In this document: one piece after another, positions 1 to 6,957 of the stretch
Numbering within the stretch: position 1 is the stretch's first letter
Layout of the letters: every line of letters starts with the position of its first letter
Assembly: GCA_903901395.1 (NCBI GenBank)
Contig: CAIUQW010000247.1
Location: 1 to 8,001, forward strand
Source of the DNA: an uncultured Chlorobiales bacterium
GTDB lineage: Bacteria > Bacteroidota > Chlorobiia > Chlorobiales > Chlorobiaceae
Length of the DNA stretch: 8,001 nt
Direction of reading: 5' to 3'
Notes under the pieces: generated by a model
The model's input: the letters and a program-made list of their open reading frames with translations, nothing else
Told to the model about the DNA's origin: nothing
Database searches by the model: none
Translations under genes and position numbers: made by a program

Positions 1-1864
1 CGAGCAAAAGATCGAACAGCACTCTGGTAACCACGACAGCCGTAAAGAGACTTGCGCCCGTGCCGATCATGAGGGTAACGGCAAAACCCTGCACCGGGCC
101 GACGCCATAAACATAGAGCAGAAACGCCGCTGCGAGCGTCGTGACGTGCGAGTCAAGAATCGATGAGAAGGCGCGTTTGTAGCCAACTTCAACCGCCATG
201 CGAAGGCTCTTGCCCTCGGCCAGCTCCTCGCGGATGCGCTCGTAGATCAGCACGTTGGCGTCAACCGCCATGCCCATCGTCAGCACGATACCGGCGATGC
301 CCGGCAGGCTCAGCGATGCGCCGAATCCGGCCAGCACGGAGATGACGATCAGGATGTTGAGCACCAGCGCAAGGTCGGCGGCGATACCTGCCTTGTTATA
401 ATAGATAACCATGAAGATGGCGACCGCCACAAAACCCCACATCATCGACATCATACCGGCGCGGATGTAGTCGGAGCCGAGCGACGGGCCAACGGTGCGC
501 TCTTCGAGGATTCGTACCGGCGCAGGCAGCGCGCCAGCTTTCAGGATGATTTCGAGGTCTTTGGCTTCGTTGAGATCGCCGATGCCGTTGATCACCGAGT
601 TGCCGCTCGGAATCCTCGACTGCACGACCGGAGCGCTGTAGATCGCGCCGTCGAGCACGATGGCGATCTGCTTGCCGATATTGGCCCCGGTGATGCGTGC
701 CCATTTCGACGTGCCTTCGTCGTTCATCGACATGAGCACCTCCGGCTGATTATCCTGCGGGCTGAAGGTAGCCTTCGCCTCGGTAATCACGCCGCCGGTC
801 AGCTCGGGAGTCTTCTGGACGAGATAGATCGGGAAGTACTTTTCACCCTTGGCCGTCTGTTCGGGTTTTGCCGACAGAAGCAGCTGGGTATCCTGCGGCA
901 GCAGGGCCTGCACATCGGAACGGTTCAGCACCGCCGTGACCTGATCGCGGGCATATGCCGGAGCGAACACGAGGCCATTCGGCATCATGCCGATCACATC
1001 CGAAAGCTTCTTGACGCTGGCAGCTGCGGGCGCGGGAGTTGCAGGGACAGGTATGGCTGGAGCGGCTGCGGGAGCAGGCGCGGCGGCAACCGGAGCTGCG
1101 GTCTTGGCGGAATCGGACGGAGCTGCGCTCTCAGCCGGGGCAGCAGCTTCCGCCGGTGCGGAGGGAGCCGCGAGTGACACGCCGCTGACGCTCTGAATAG
1201 CCCGGAGCGTCGCCTGAGGATCCTTGACCAGCCTGAATTCGAGTTTCGCCGTACCCATCAGAAGCTTGCGAACCCTTGCCTCGTCGGTTACGCCCGACAG
1301 CTCGATAATCAGCCGCTGCGACCCCTGCGTCTGGATCACCGGTTCAGCTACGCCATACTGGTCGATGCGGTTGCGGATAATCTCCTTTGCCCTGGTCAGC
1401 GCGTCCTTCGACTCGGCGTTCAGCTTTTTGACGATATCCTGATCGGAATCGCGCATGTCGTAGAAGTAGCGGCTGAGCTTGATGTTCTCTTTCTTGAACG
1501 CGGCGGCCACCAGCTCGACGATATTCGCGTTGGACTCGGCGGCTGCCTGGCTCTTGACGCTCTCCATGACGCGGGTGAAGGTGGCGTCCTTGTTCCATGC
1601 TTTCTGCTGGATCAGATCGAGAATATCGACCTCCATCACCAGGTGCATGCCACCTCTGAGGTCGAGGCCAAGCTTCAGGCTTTTGTCTTTGGCGTGCTCG
1701 ATCGCCTCGCGATTATCGATGGCGAACTTCAGACTGTCTTCGGGAGAATGGAAACTCTTGAGCTTTTCGGTCAGGGCATGGTCACGCCAGGTAGGCCAGA
1801 TCGACCATACCGAAACCATCGCGACCACGGCAATGAGAATGAGTTTAAAGCGGTTGTTTTTCAT
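1..1864 (-). CDS. secD: Protein translocase subunit SecD (3' end outside window)
   Basis: SecD works with SecF at the SecYEG channel in the cytoplasmic membrane, using the proton motive force to help pull exported proteins across. The minus strand reads open for 621 codons from ATG at 1864 to the left edge. Residues 7-24 form the first membrane helix ([15 protein letters not shown]). The family motif LGLDLRGG lies at about 65-72 and begins the periplasmic head domain. Residues 231-282 are an Ala/Pro-rich low-complexity stretch inside that domain, which resumes at VKKLSDVIG. From about 468 the membrane bundle follows, with the diagnostic [20 protein letters not shown] and then [11 protein letters not shown] near 520-555. 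Two more hydrophobic helices run to the edge, so only a few residues should be missing. secF is expected just beyond position 1. The start is the ATG directly before the basic residues and first helix; no clear Shine-Dalgarno precedes it. Identification is secure. Confidence 0.97.
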   Translation of the reverse strand, partial: MKNNRFKLILIAVVAMVSVWSIWPTWRDHALTEKLKSFHSPEDSLKFAIDNREAIEHAKDKSLKLGLDLRGGMHLVMEVDILDLIQQKAWNKDATFTRVMESVKSQAAAESNANIVELVAAAFKKENIKLSRYFYDMRDSDQDIVKKLNAESKDALTRAKEIIRNRIDQYGVAEPVIQTQGSQRLIIELSGVTDEARVRKLLMGTAKLEFRLVKDPQATLRAIQSVSGVSLAAPSAPAEAAAPAESAAPSDSAKTAAPVAAAPAPAAAPAIPVPATPAPAAASVKKLSDVIGMMPNGLVFAPAYARDQVTAVLNRSDVQALLPQDTQLLLSAKPEQTAKGEKYFPIYLVQKTPELTGGVITEAKATFSPQDNQPEVLMSMNDEGTSKWARITGANIGKQIAIVLDGAIYSAPVVQSRIPSGNSVINGIGDLNEAKDLEIILKAGALPAPVRILEERTVGPSLGSDYIRAGMMSMMWGFVAVAIFMVIYYNKAGIAADLALVLNILIVISVLAGFGASLSLPGIAGIVLTMGMAVDANVLIYERIREELAEGKSLRMAVEVGYKRAFSSILDSHVTTLAAAFLLYVYGVGPVQGFAVTLMIGTGASLFTAVVVTRVLFDLLL

Positions 1865-2149
1865 GAAAAAGGCCGTTACGCACGATTGATAAAGAAATGC
1901 CAATATAAAGAACGAGGTTTGGATTAACAATCGTGGTTACGCGGCGTAAAATTTAGGGAATGGGGCTGAAATCACCTGATCAAAACCAATTTCAGGCGAA
2001 GGGGATGCGGGAGAGGATGAGGGCTGATCGAGGAGGCTCTTGCCCTGGACGCTTCGTACTTCAGCTCGGCAAATTGAACTTCATGAATCCGCTGCATAAT
2101 CATCTCAATCAGGCAGAAGAAAACACATTTCGACGCACCCTCGACACAT

Positions 2150-2233
2150 TGTCATGCTGAATGCAGCGGACTCCGGTTTTTTCCTGCGACCCGTCTCGCA
2201 TATTGCAGCCTAAAGCCGGAGATGCAAATGACA
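2150..2233. repeat. Intergenic inverted-repeat element, TGTCAT...ATGACA
   Basis: The left end reads TGTCATGCTGAATGCAGCGG followed by CTCCGG (2171-2176). The right end reads CCGGAG (2216-2221), then ATGCAAATGACA, whose reverse complement TGTCATTTGCAT mirrors the left end. The result is an imperfect hairpin of about 84 bp with two paired blocks (TGTCAT/ATGACA outside, CTCCGG/CCGGAG inside). The left end TGTCAT-CTGA resembles the element at 7659-7746, so the window probably holds two members of one dispersed family. Such short sequences are common in intergenic space of many bacteria; no gene is encoded. Confidence 0.5.
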
Positions 2234-2328
2234 ACAACTCTCCCGCGCGCCCACTTTCCTGTGCTTTAGCCAGAAAAACAAAAATGGATAGATGCTGTGA
2301 AATCTTTTTCAGCAACTCCTGAAAGTCT

Positions 2329-2439
2329 TTACGTCGCGCGGCGTGTCGTTTGATTCAAGGCGCGTTGCGTGGCGTTGTAGGTATCAACGATTTTCGAGGG
2401 GTTCTCGAACATGCGCTGCCCGAAGTGTTCGACTTGAAC
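2329..2439 (-). pseudogene. Possible C-terminal gene remnant or micro-ORF of unknown function
   Basis: A minus-strand frame of 36 sense codons ends at TAA (2329-2331). It is preceded in frame by another stop just above 2439. An internal ATG at 2412 would give 27 residues beginning MFENPSKIVDTYNATQRALN. By my count 26 of the 36 third positions are G or C, typical of the real genes in this window and unlike the surrounding intergenic DNA, so it may be the tail of a decayed gene. There is no Shine-Dalgarno before the ATG, the preceding 100 bases are closed in all three minus frames, and I do not recognise the protein. It may be a chance frame. Confidence 0.25.
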
Positions 2440-2560
2440 TTATGGGCTTACTCGAATTCGCGATGCGGTTTCAAGTCTCCATTGCCCATGCCGGAAAGAA
2501 CGTTTATCCGGCCTTCATAGATTCAACGACAGCTTGCTCCAGATTATACCTTTCGCGGCT

Positions 2561-3253
2561 TTACACCTCGAAGCACCAGGCTTCGTGCCAGGTTCGCTTT
2601 TCGAGCTTCCGGCAGTTTTTGAAGCCTGCATTCCGGGCAAGTTTCCGAAGGGTTGACGGGGGTTCCGGGAAGTCGCAGTTCCTGATGTGCTTCTGCACCT
2701 GATCGCGTTCGTCGCGGGTCAGCGCGTCCCACTCGACTCGCACGGTTCCGTTGTAGCCGTCCAGATATTCAGGGCGCTCCTGCCCCTCGTTGCGCATGAC
2801 ATCCACAAGAATGATGGCTCCGTTTTCGCGCAGGACGCGGCGGCTTTCGGTGAAAAAGGTCTGTTTTTCGTCGGTGTCCAGATGGTGCAGGGCGTAGCTG
2901 GAGTAGACAATGTCGAAGTGGCTGGCGGGAGCTTCGCGCAGAACAGCGAGCATGTCGCGGCAGATCATGGTGACGGGAATGCCGAACGGTTCGAGGTTGA
3001 TTCTGGCGACATCGAGGGCGTACGGAGAAAGATCGCAGCCGCAATACTCGGCGAGCTGGCCGGGTTTGAGGATTTTCGAGACGTGCGAGGCGTCGCCGCA
3101 ACCAAGATCGAGCAGGCGCAGCGGATCGGGACGGCTCTTCAGCAGCGTTGCTACGGCACCGGTTATTTCCCGGTGATACATGAGGTTATGGCTGATGACC
3201 TTCTGGTAGGTGCCCCAGGTTTTGCGGAAAATCGTGATCGGGTTTTTACTCAT
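2561..3253 (-). CDS. Class I SAM-dependent methyltransferase
   Basis: The 230-residue protein transfers a methyl group from S-adenosylmethionine to an unknown acceptor, presumably in the cytoplasm; it has no signal peptide or membrane segment. Motif I is LLDLGCGDASHV at residues 48-58, the glycine-rich SAM-binding loop after the first strand. The acidic end of strand 2 is CGCDLSPYALDVAR (71-84), motif post-I. FDIVYSSYALHHLD (113-126) is the strand-4 region, with the HHL typical of UbiE/Methyltransf_11/25 proteins. RVLRENGAIILVDV (139-152) is motif III. I chose ATG 3253 because the protein then begins just before its amphipathic N-terminal helix; an in-frame ATG at 3319 would add 22 residues, and neither start has a strong Shine-Dalgarno. 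The gene is divergent from the acyl-CoA synthetase, 287 bp apart, so a shared role is unproven. The substrate cannot be read from the sequence. Confidence 0.9.
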   Translation of the reverse strand: MSKNPITIFRKTWGTYQKVISHNLMYHREITGAVATLLKSRPDPLRLLDLGCGDASHVSKILKPGQLAEYCGCDLSPYALDVARINLEPFGIPVTMICRDMLAVLREAPASHFDIVYSSYALHHLDTDEKQTFFTESRRVLRENGAIILVDVMRNEGQERPEYLDGYNGTVRVEWDALTRDERDQVQKHIRNCDFPEPPSTLRKLARNAGFKNCRKLEKRTWHEAWCFEV

Positions 3254-3540
3254 GAGAATGATTCGGATGAACGACGAGGCTCGTGACAGTTGCGGTAAAG
3301 TATGAAAAAAGCCGCTCATTGAACAGAGTTGCGCAACACCGTTGTTTCATCGCAGAGAGACCGGTACCCCGGCACGCCATCCGCTTGTCCTGTTTTGGCG
3401 ATAAGTGATGTTCTCCTGAATGAATAGTGATGAAAGCCATATATTTACCGGGATGTTTGGCGATATGCGCTCTCTCTGCCACGGTTGCGGGACTCCGCTG
3501 ATTCCGCGAGCCGTAGCGATAATTTCAGGAAAATCCTCCT
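3254..3540. promoter_or_regulatory. Divergent intergenic region between methyltransferase and acyl-CoA synthetase
   Basis: Promoters for both flanking genes should lie here, but no clear consensus boxes stand out. Visible structures are a perfect 10-bp palindrome GTTGCGCAAC at 3328-3337, about 75 bp upstream of the methyltransferase start, and a direct repeat TTTGGCGATA at 3394-3403 and 3456-3465, 62 bp apart. Either could be an operator; nothing proves it. Confidence 0.35.
3527..3540 (+). promoter_or_regulatory. Ribosome binding site of the acyl-CoA synthetase, with a facing anti-SD-like block
   Basis: AGGA at 3527-3530 lies 10 bases before ATG 3541 and is the only Shine-Dalgarno-like sequence available. 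It is followed at once by TCCTCCT (3534-3540), which can fold back on AGGA (4-bp stem, 3-base loop AAA) and leaves the ATG touching a pyrimidine block. Translation may therefore be weak or structure-dependent. Confidence 0.4.
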
Positions 3541-5241
3541 ATGTCAGAAAGGCCCTGGCTCAGACACTACGATGATGGCGTGCCGCACACCCTTGCGCCT
3601 TACCCTGCGATCACCATGCTCGATCTGCTTCGCGACAGCGCACGCGAGCATCCCGATGATGTTGCATTTTTTTTCATGGGCGGTTCGCTCTCCTGGCGTG
3701 AGCTTGAGCTGAAGAGCAACGCTTTCGCCTCGGCGCTACGGGCGTACGGCGTCGGAAAGGGCGACCGGGTCGCCGTGCTGATGCCGAACTCGCCGCAGAT
3801 GATCATTGCTGAATTCGGCATCTGGAAAGCGGGCAGCATCGTGGTGCTGCTCAATCCGCTCTATACCGAGCATGAACTGGAACACGCGCTCCGCAATAGC
3901 GAAGCCGAAACGGCTGTCGTGCTGACCCTGTTTTACGAAAAGATCAATGCGATCCGCTCGAACACGCCGCTGAAGCGAATGATCACAACCTCGATCAAAG
4001 AGTATCTGCCGCCGCTGAAGCGCGTGCTGTTCACGCTGGTGAAGGAGAAACGCGGCGGGCACCGGATCGTCCGGCGGGCGGATGACCATGCAATGAGCGA
4101 GATGGTCGAAACTCACGCGCAATCGTCCGCGCCGCCGGTAACGGTCACGCCCGAAGACCCGGCGCTTTTTCTCTTTTCCGGCGGCACCACCGGCAATCCG
4201 AAGTGCGTCATCGGACGGCACGAGGCGCTCGTCATGACCGGGATGCAAAGCAATGCGTGGTTTGACAGCGCATTCGAAAAAAAGAAGATTGTCATGATGC
4301 TCAATCTGCCGCTCTTCCACGTCTTCGCGCAGGTGGCGGTGATGGCCAGCGGCTTCGTTCGGCGGGCATCGATGGTGCTGATGCCCGATCCGCGCGATGT
4401 CGGGGCGCTTATCGCGACGATCAAGCGCCACAAGGTTGAGATGATGGCGGGCGTGCCGACGCTCTTCAACGCGCTGGCGGCGCATCCCCGCCTCAAGCGC
4501 GATCCGAAAGCATTGCGCTCGCTCAGGCTGATCATTTCCGGTGCGTCATCGCTGCATCTCGAAACCCGGAAGCGTTTCGAAGAGCTGACCGGCGGCTATA
4601 TCATCGAAGGATACAGCCTGACCGAAGCGATGGCCTCTCCAGTCTGTTCTCCGGTGCGCGGCAAGAAAAAGAGCGGTTCAGTTGGTATGCCAGCGATGGA
4701 TGTTGAAATTCGCATTGTCGATGCCGAGAAGTGCGATGAAGTTCTTCAGCCAGGAGCGATAGGCGAAATTCTCGTTCGCTCCCCACAGAATATGACCGGA
4801 TACTGGAAAAATCCTGAAGAGAGCGCAGCCGTAATGCGAGACGGCTGGATATATACCGGCGACCTCGGCTATCTCGACGAGGAGGGCTATCTGTTCGTTG
4901 TGGATCGCAAGAAAGATGTCATCAAGGTGAGCGGCTTCCAGATATGGCCCCGCGAGGTTGAGGAGGTGATCGCCACGCATCCGTCAGTGCTCGAAACCGG
5001 CGTGGCTGGCGTGCCCGACGACTACCAGGGCGAAGCGATCAAAGCCTGGGTCGTGCTTCGCTCCGGCTGTACGCTCGACGGCGCATCGCTGCAATCGCAC
5101 TGCCGAAAGGTGCTGGCTGCCTACAAAGTGCCGAAGCACATCGAATTCTGCGACTCGCTGCCGAAATCCACGGTTGGCAAAGTGCTCCGAAGAGTGCTCG
5201 TGGAACGGCACAATGGAGGACATCGAGGGGAAGAAAAATGA
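3541..5241 (+). CDS. Long-chain fatty acid--CoA ligase (FadD-like, ANL superfamily)
   Basis: The enzyme activates a carboxylic acid with ATP to an acyl-adenylate and then transfers it to CoA; a long-chain fatty acid is the likely substrate. All core motifs of the adenylate-forming family are present in the 566 residues. The phosphate loop is LFSGGTTGNPK (211-221). LPLFHVFA (256-263) corresponds to the A4 region. EGYSLTEA (356-363) is A5. YTGDLGYLDEEG (438-449) is A7, and DRKKDVIKVSGF (455-466) forms the hinge. Residues 439-474 fit the fatty acyl-CoA synthetase signature. K547 in PKSTVGKVLRR is the expected adenylation lysine. Length is normal for FadD. The start is the first ATG after an AGGA and precedes the conserved TMLDLLRDSAREHPDDVAF. 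There is no operon partner. Green sulfur bacteria are not known for beta-oxidation, so fatty-acid salvage or lipid remodelling is a reasonable but unproven role. Confidence 0.93.
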   Translation: MSERPWLRHYDDGVPHTLAPYPAITMLDLLRDSAREHPDDVAFFFMGGSLSWRELELKSNAFASALRAYGVGKGDRVAVLMPNSPQMIIAEFGIWKAGSIVVLLNPLYTEHELEHALRNSEAETAVVLTLFYEKINAIRSNTPLKRMITTSIKEYLPPLKRVLFTLVKEKRGGHRIVRRADDHAMSEMVETHAQSSAPPVTVTPEDPALFLFSGGTTGNPKCVIGRHEALVMTGMQSNAWFDSAFEKKKIVMMLNLPLFHVFAQVAVMASGFVRRASMVLMPDPRDVGALIATIKRHKVEMMAGVPTLFNALAAHPRLKRDPKALRSLRLIISGASSLHLETRKRFEELTGGYIIEGYSLTEAMASPVCSPVRGKKKSGSVGMPAMDVEIRIVDAEKCDEVLQPGAIGEILVRSPQNMTGYWKNPEESAAVMRDGWIYTGDLGYLDEEGYLFVVDRKKDVIKVSGFQIWPREVEEVIATHPSVLETGVAGVPDDYQGEAIKAWVVLRSGCTLDGASLQSHCRKVLAAYKVPKHIEFCDSLPKSTVGKVLRRVLVERHNGGHRGEEK

Positions 5242-5246
5242 AAAAT

Positions 5247-5273
5247 CTCTGAGATTCATTTACTGAATGAGAG
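5247..5273 (+). terminator. Weak candidate terminator hairpin after the acyl-CoA synthetase
   Basis: Five bases after the stop, CTCT-GAG-ATTCA, loop TTTAC, TGAAT-G-AGAG folds into a stem with an asymmetric bulge. There is no T-run behind it (the next T-run is four bases near 5286), so Rho-independent termination is doubtful. Confidence 0.25.
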
Positions 5274-5806
5274 GCATCGAGCGTCGTTTTGAGCCTATCA
5301 GAAGCAGATTAGCAATAAAGGCAAGCGAGGCAGATGTGCCCGTGGCCAAACCATGCGTGGCAACATGCAGCACGGGATTGGCTTTGCCTGAAGTTGCCAA
5401 TACGTTTTGACTTTCGCTGAAACCGTCGAGCAGTGCCTAACGTGAGCGGGTAGCCGGTTGTATAGCGGAAAGCGCGAGCGGGGTAGCCGCACTCAATTTA
5501 CTCTCTCACTTCCATCTATCGTCAATAAGCGAGATAAGAAAGCGTAGCTGAAAAGCACCTATCCGCAATGATCGAACCGGATGGAAATGCGAATTGTAGC
5601 GATTATTGATCCGGCCATTAAAATTCTCAAAAAATTGCCCTGGACTTTCGTTCGCGGTATGCAGATAAGTCACAACTTATAAAGGCTTTAGCCTATTATC
5701 TTTCAACAGCCGCGATTGCCATTTATTATGGCCGGACAAATGAGATGAGCAGGCGCGATTTGTTTATGGTCGCACCCCGTATGGCTGAGATGTCAGGAGA
5801 GGGACT

Positions 5807-5831
5807 CACCCCGCAACCATGCTGCGGGGTG
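5807..5831. other. Strong isolated GC hairpin
   Basis: CACCCCGCA (5807-5815) and TGCGGGGTG (5823-5831) pair perfectly over 9 bp with the 7-base loop ACCATGC. Neither side carries a T-run, so it is not a typical intrinsic terminator. It could be part of a structured RNA, a REP-like element, or a protein-binding dyad. Confidence 0.5.
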
Positions 5832-5885
5832 GCTTAACATAGCGTTACCGAACAGATTGTCAGAACTCATGAAACACCTGACCGA

Positions 5886-6026
5886 TTAACAGCTTCCTGC
5901 ATGTTTGTCGATATGCCTCATGGCCATCCAGATTCCCACTAACCCAAGCGCTGATACCGCCATGACCTGCATCGTAGGAGGCAAGTTGGAGACCTCATGA
6001 AGTATTGGGGTGATTATCTGTTGCAT
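5886..6026 (-). CDS. Possible 46-residue single-pass membrane micro-protein
   Basis: ATG 6026 to TAA 5886 encodes 46 residues. A short polar N terminus (MQQIITPILHEVSNLPPT) is followed by a hydrophobic stretch at about 19-36 (MQVMAVSALGLVGIWMAM) and a positively charged tail (RHIDKHAGSC), the layout of a single-helix membrane protein. The reading frame is in a locally GC-richer island inside an otherwise AT-richer gap. Against it, there is no good Shine-Dalgarno (only GAGCAGAAGTC before ATG) and a frame of this length can arise by chance. I recognise no family, so function is unknown. Confidence 0.3.
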   Translation of the reverse strand: MQQIITPILHEVSNLPPTMQVMAVSALGLVGIWMAMRHIDKHAGSC

Positions 6027-6201
6027 GACTTCTGCTCGTTTAGTGTGTTAAAATATGGGACCACGACTTTTCACTCGACATATATACAGAGATCGGCGAA
6101 CGGTCAGGATTATGCTGTCTTGTCTCGTAGTTTCTTTGTAAAGTATAGGTAATCTCACAAAACAATCCAAAAAAATCTTGCGGGTGTATAGGAGGGTATT
6201 T

Positions 6202-6285
6202 ATGCGGTCTATGAATTTTACTATATCGAAAGAGGTCGCATTGGACGAAAAAAGCGATCAAGAACGGCAGATAACTCGCCAGTAA
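6202..6285 (+). CDS. Possible 27-residue micro-ORF with strong ribosome binding site
   Basis: AGGAGGG at 6190-6196 stands 5 bases before ATG 6202, the best plus-strand Shine-Dalgarno in the 1.5-kb gap. The frame encodes MRSMNFTISKEVALDEKSDQ and seven more residues, then stops at TAA 6283-6285. The peptide is polar and charged and resembles no family I know. The SD context AGGAGGGTAT also occurs before the IS630 transposase start at 6948-6957, so this could be a leftover translation start of a decayed gene rather than a functional peptide. Confidence 0.22.
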   Translation: MRSMNFTISKEVALDEKSDQERQITRQ

Positions 6286-6720
6286 TGCTTACGGTTTCCG
6301 ATCAAAGTTGCTGTAATTGAGCGAATGGTGAGTGTAAAAATGGAGCTGACGTTTCCGGCGAAGTAGATTAGAGAACGCATCGTCTCTCAATTACGCATCT
6401 CGACAAATTCTCTATGGCGAAATTTTGCAAGATCAGTCGAAACAGATAGCGTCGATAAATTCCGGGCAATTCACTAAAAAATTTTTGAATTTGGCCATCA
6501 ATCTTCACTGTTTATTATGATCGAAGTTGAGAAAATTCTCTTCACTGCTTGATACATCATGCAAAAAACGAGGTAGTTTCACTGCTGACAAAAGCACAGC
6601 AATATATGAAAATATGATACGCAAAAATCATCAGGTCCGATTTCGGGTACTTAAAATTATCACCTGAACACGCAAATCTTTCAGGAGCGCCAATCTCCTG
6701 CCGGACTCTGGCTGCGGCGG

Positions 6721-6935
6721 GAGATATTTTCAGATTTCAGCGGCGTGGCTCCGCTGTTACCATTGCCGAAACGGGATTCGAAGAAAGAGATCAAAAGAAG
6801 ACCTGGAGGTGGGAGAAAGCCAATCCCGGTACGACGCATCTTCAAGGCCATCATGTATGTGCTGAGAGCAGGATGCCATGACAGGCCGTGCCAAAGGAGC
6901 GAAGTGGCATTCCCGGCACGATATATCCGATTCTG
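6721..6935 (+). pseudogene. IS5-family transposase, N-terminal remnant
   Basis: The frame beginning EIFSDFSGVAPLLP (6721 onward) matches the standard N terminus of IS5-type transposases, EISDELW-xx-V-x-PLLP, without its own start codon. RRPGGGRKPIPVRRIFKAI and MYVLRAGC follow, the family's linker and first conserved helix. After GCH the frame breaks. Losing one base near 6878-6884 and changing the usual Trp codon to TGA turns the expected GC-x-W-x-ALPKER into two frames, and shifting frame recovers QAVPKERSGIPGTIYPIL up to about 6935. The DDE catalytic domain, the C terminus and the terminal inverted repeats are absent, and the IS630 relic begins directly after. It is dead and can only be moved by another copy of the same element. 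Confidence 0.75.
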
Positions 6936-6946
6936 ATACAAAAATC

Positions 6947-6954
6947 GAGGAGGG
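6947..6954 (+). promoter_or_regulatory. Ribosome binding site of the IS630 transposase relic
   Basis: GAGGAGGG lies three bases before ATG 6958. Its presence fixes the original transposase start, although the spacing is short. Confidence 0.5.
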
Positions 6955-6957
6955 TAT

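Larger units (their letters stand above)
1865..2560. other. Gap between secD and the methyltransferase, without a recognisable complete gene
   Basis: No long reading frame here resembles a known protein. I see three things. An 84-bp element with inverted ends lies at 2150-2233. A coding-like minus-strand scrap ends at 2329. A second minus-strand frame, ATG 2097 to stop 1972, gives 41 residues (MQRIHEVQFAELKYEASRAR, then a proline-rich tail). Its first half looks protein-like and its second half looks like non-coding sequence read through. A GCCGGA/TCCGGC 6-bp hairpin with an 11-base loop sits at 2490-2512, downstream of the methyltransferase stop, but it has no T-run and is not a convincing terminator. 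The promoter of secD should lie at about 1870-1960, but I cannot place confident -35 and -10 boxes. Confidence 0.6.
5242..6720. other. Long gene-poor region with AT-rich right half
   Basis: I find no recognisable protein gene of normal size in almost 1.5 kb on either strand. Composition falls from GC-rich in the upstream gene (43 of 60 bases at 4441-4500) to AT-rich (18 of 60 bases G/C at 6481-6540), suggesting relaxed or foreign DNA. Local structures are a direct repeat GAGCGG(G)GTAGCCG at 5444-5456 and 5476-5489, a compact palindrome AGGCT-TT-AGCCT at 5683-5694, the 9-bp hairpin at 5807-5831, and two short candidate genes described separately. The remaining frames are short and protein-unlike. 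Confidence 0.6.

Noticed and set aside
2490..2512. GCCGGA/TCCGGC hairpin as methyltransferase terminator
   Set aside because: The stem is short, the loop is 11 bases, there is no T-run, and it lies about 50 bases past the stop.
2687..3286. Plus-strand open frame of 199 codons over the methyltransferase
   Set aside because: The opposite strand carries clear methyltransferase motifs; this frame is its shadow.
3736..4485. Long minus-strand open frame of 249 codons
   Set aside because: It lies antisense within the acyl-CoA synthetase, has an Arg/His-rich unnatural composition and is a shadow of the GC-rich coding frame.
5435..5460. GCCTAAC resembling an integron attC inverse core site
   Set aside because: No matching GTTRRRY partner at the expected distance and no cassette or integrase.
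5444..5489. Short direct repeats as a possible CRISPR array
   Set aside because: Only two 13-14-base units, no regular spacer series and no cas genes.
6040..6261. Minus-strand 73-codon frame in the AT-rich gap
   Set aside because: No ribosome binding site, no recognisable motif, and composition of random AT-rich sequence.
6745..6782. Possible attachment-site duplication of the tRNA-Asn 3' end (GTGGCTCCGC and GGATTCGAA both recur here)
   Set aside because: The two matches are only 10 and 9 bases, their spacing differs from that in the tRNA, and both are explained as codons of the IS5 remnant. There is no integrase gene.
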